Of a stretch of 64,000 nt of DNA, positions 62,971 to 64,000 are shown in pieces. Every line of letters starts with the position of its first letter. The stretch's first letter is position 1. The DNA comes from an uncultured Microbacteriaceae bacterium. GTDB lineage: Bacteria > Actinomycetota > Actinomycetes > Actinomycetales > Microbacteriaceae. Location of the stretch: assembly GCA_947487835.1 (NCBI GenBank), contig CANKXX010000004.1:361076-425075 (forward strand), read 5' to 3'. The notes beneath the pieces are model-generated. The model had not been told where the DNA came from, made no database searches, and saw only the letters and a list, made by a program, of their open reading frames with translations. The position numbers were made by a program, and so were the translations under genes.

Positions 62971-63021
62971 AAGGTGCCGCGCCGCGCCGTGCGCGAGCAG
63001 GTCCTCGCCTCCGAGAATTAG
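62971..63021 (+). pseudogene. Duplicated 3' tail of an acyl-CoA ligase gene
   Basis: A 51-bp segment matches the last 51 bp of the ligase gene (62900-62950) at 43 of 51 positions and carries its own stop (TAG instead of TGA). It would encode KVPRRAVREQVLASEN, against KVLRRAVREQILASEG in the ligase. It looks like the remnant of a second ligase copy lost by recombination. Confidence 0.75.
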
Positions 63022-63042
63022 CCCCGGGAGCTCGAGATGTCT

Positions 63043-63240
63043 CTAGTAGCGAACGGGGCGGTCGTCCGACGGCATGAGGATCCACAGCGCGATGTAGATG
63101 AGGATCTGCGGGCCGGGCAGCACGCACGAGACCACGAAGATCAGGCGCACCAGGAACGGGCTCCAGCCCAGCCGGTAGGCGAGGCCGGCGCAGACACCGG
63201 CGATGATGCGGCCGCGGCGGGGGCGGTTGAGGACGGCCAT
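63043..63240 (-). CDS. PspC domain-containing protein
   Basis: A 65-residue membrane protein consisting of one PspC domain. It starts LNRPRRGRIIAGVCAGLAYR, followed by LGWSPFLVRLIFVVSCVLPG and a helix ending LWILMPSDD. PspC proteins sense or respond to membrane stress in the phage-shock system; short single-domain versions occur in many actinobacteria with no assigned partner. GGAG lies ~6 nt before the ATG at 63240. It stands alone. Confidence 0.9.
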   Translation of the reverse strand: MAVLNRPRRGRIIAGVCAGLAYRLGWSPFLVRLIFVVSCVLPGPQILIYIALWILMPSDDRPVRY

Positions 63241-63356
63241 GGGGGTGCTCCTTCGATCGGGTGCGACCAGGCTAGACCCGAAGTTCGCCCCGGCCCCAGG
63301 AATCGGGGAGGCGGATCAGGGAAGACGCCGCCGGGGAGGCGGGAAGGGAACCGGTT

Positions 63357-64000
63357 CTAGACGATGCCGGTCGTGCCCAGCAGCGTGCCGATGGCGAATG
63401 TCGCGGCCAGGGCGAGCGCCCCGCCCAGCACCACGCGGAGGGTGGCGCGGGTCGCCGGGGCTCCGCCGATGCGGGCCGCCGTCGCCCCGGTGAACGCGAG
63501 CGCGAGCAGCACCGCGACGAACGTCACCGGAACCCGCACCTCGACAGGCGAGAGCAGGATCGCGGCGAAGGGAAGCAGCGCGCCGATGGTGAAGGCCACC
63601 GCGGAGGCGAGCGCCGCGTGCCAGGGGCTCACGACGTCCTCCTCCTGGATGCTCAGCTCGGCCGAGAGGTGCGCGGCCAGCGCGTCCTTCTCGCTGAGCT
63701 CCCGGGCGACGGCGTCCGCCGTCTCCGGCGACAGGCCGCGAGCCCGGTACAGCTCGGTGAGCTCGCGCAGCTCCCCCTCCGGGTCCTCGGCGAGCTCGCG
63801 GCGCTCCTGGGCGATGCTCGCGCGCTGGCTGTCCCGCTGACTGCTGACCGAGACGTACTCGCCGAGCGCCATGGAGATGGCGCCGCCGACCAGTCCGGCG
63901 AGGCCGGCCGTGAGGATGGGCGCGACGGCGGAGGTCGCGCCGGCCACGCCGACGACGATCGCGGCGACCGAGACGATGCCGTCGTTCGCCCCGAGCACCC
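63357..64000 (-). CDS. VIT1/CCC1-family transporter (partial, N-terminus beyond window)
   Basis: About 214 residues of a membrane protein of the VIT1/CCC1 (vacuolar iron/manganese transporter) family. It starts inside the first helix at VLGANDGIVSVAAIVVGVAG, which carries the family Asn-Asp-Gly. MALGEYVSVSSQRDS follows in helix 2, then a Glu-rich cytosolic metal-binding region (about 60-125) and three C-terminal helices. Bacterial members export or store Fe2+ or Mn2+. The first ~20-40 residues lie outside the window. The 115-bp gap before the PspC gene holds no recognised signal. Confidence 0.9.
   Translation of the reverse strand, partial: VLGANDGIVSVAAIVVGVAGATSAVAPILTAGLAGLVGGAISMALGEYVSVSSQRDSQRASIAQERRELAEDPEGELRELTELYRARGLSPETADAVARELSEKDALAAHLSAELSIQEEDVVSPWHAALASAVAFTIGALLPFAAILLSPVEVRVPVTFVAVLLALAFTGATAARIGGAPATRATLRVVLGGALALAATFAIGTLLGTTGIV

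Overview
The window is high-GC, densely packed actinobacterial chromosome. It most resembles a member of the Microbacteriaceae. The evidence is GC-rich coding with strong third-position bias, the conserved order of cell-wall, translation and isoprenoid genes, a DUF222/HNH gene, TreY/TreZ trehalose synthesis, and many start codons placed 6-7 nt after a TANNNT -10 box (leaderless promoters). No transposase, prophage, CRISPR array or biosynthetic gene cluster was seen. There is one tRNA and no rRNA.

Layout. A minus-strand backbone of conserved genes runs through the first 37 kb, read right to left: metG, TatD, rsmA, ispE, an ABC-F ATPase, tRNA-Gln, glmU, prs, rplY and pth. Accessory blocks interrupt it. 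Between rplY and prs (about 1.3-19 kb) lie a sugar-acid locus (gluconokinase, SDR, ACS-family transporter; divergently a DUF1537 kinase and three dehydrogenases), a CYTH-CHAD protein, an ABC exporter, a NudK-like hydrolase, gnd, a frameshifted DUF222/HNH gene and an APC permease. Between glmU and the ABC-F gene lie a MarR regulator, a HAD-like protein and the methionine importer metNIQ. A GT-C glycosyltransferase and a TPR-type ECF sigma factor follow. From 37 to 43.7 kb are small unknowns, a PrsW-like protease, an FAD-linked oxidase, an AlkA-type glycosylase and a DUF6328 protein. From 43.9 to 50.3 kb is a tightly overlapping glgX-treY-treZ operon that makes trehalose from glycogen. From 50.5 kb to the end are an aldo/keto reductase, dinB, an MpaB-type protein, DUF1697, an MMPL transporter behind an operator palindrome, two GNATs, a phosphoesterase, an M20 peptidase, an acyl-CoA ligase behind a 15-bp repeat array, a PspC protein and a truncated VIT-type transporter.

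How parts work together. Gluconokinase and 6-phosphogluconate dehydrogenase can route gluconate into the pentose phosphate pathway. The DUF1537 kinase with a beta-hydroxyacid dehydrogenase suggests four-carbon acid-sugar use, although the usual isomerase and decarboxylase partners are missing. GlgX, TreY and TreZ form a complete trehalose route. MetQ, MetN and MetI form a complete ABC importer.

The main structure outside genes is a set of intergenic palindromes: an 85-bp nested hairpin (two copies and one divergent relative), a 61-bp hairpin (three copies and a half copy) and a 24-bp REP-like unit (nine units at five loci). There are also several short tandem arrays, some overlapping promoters or start regions.
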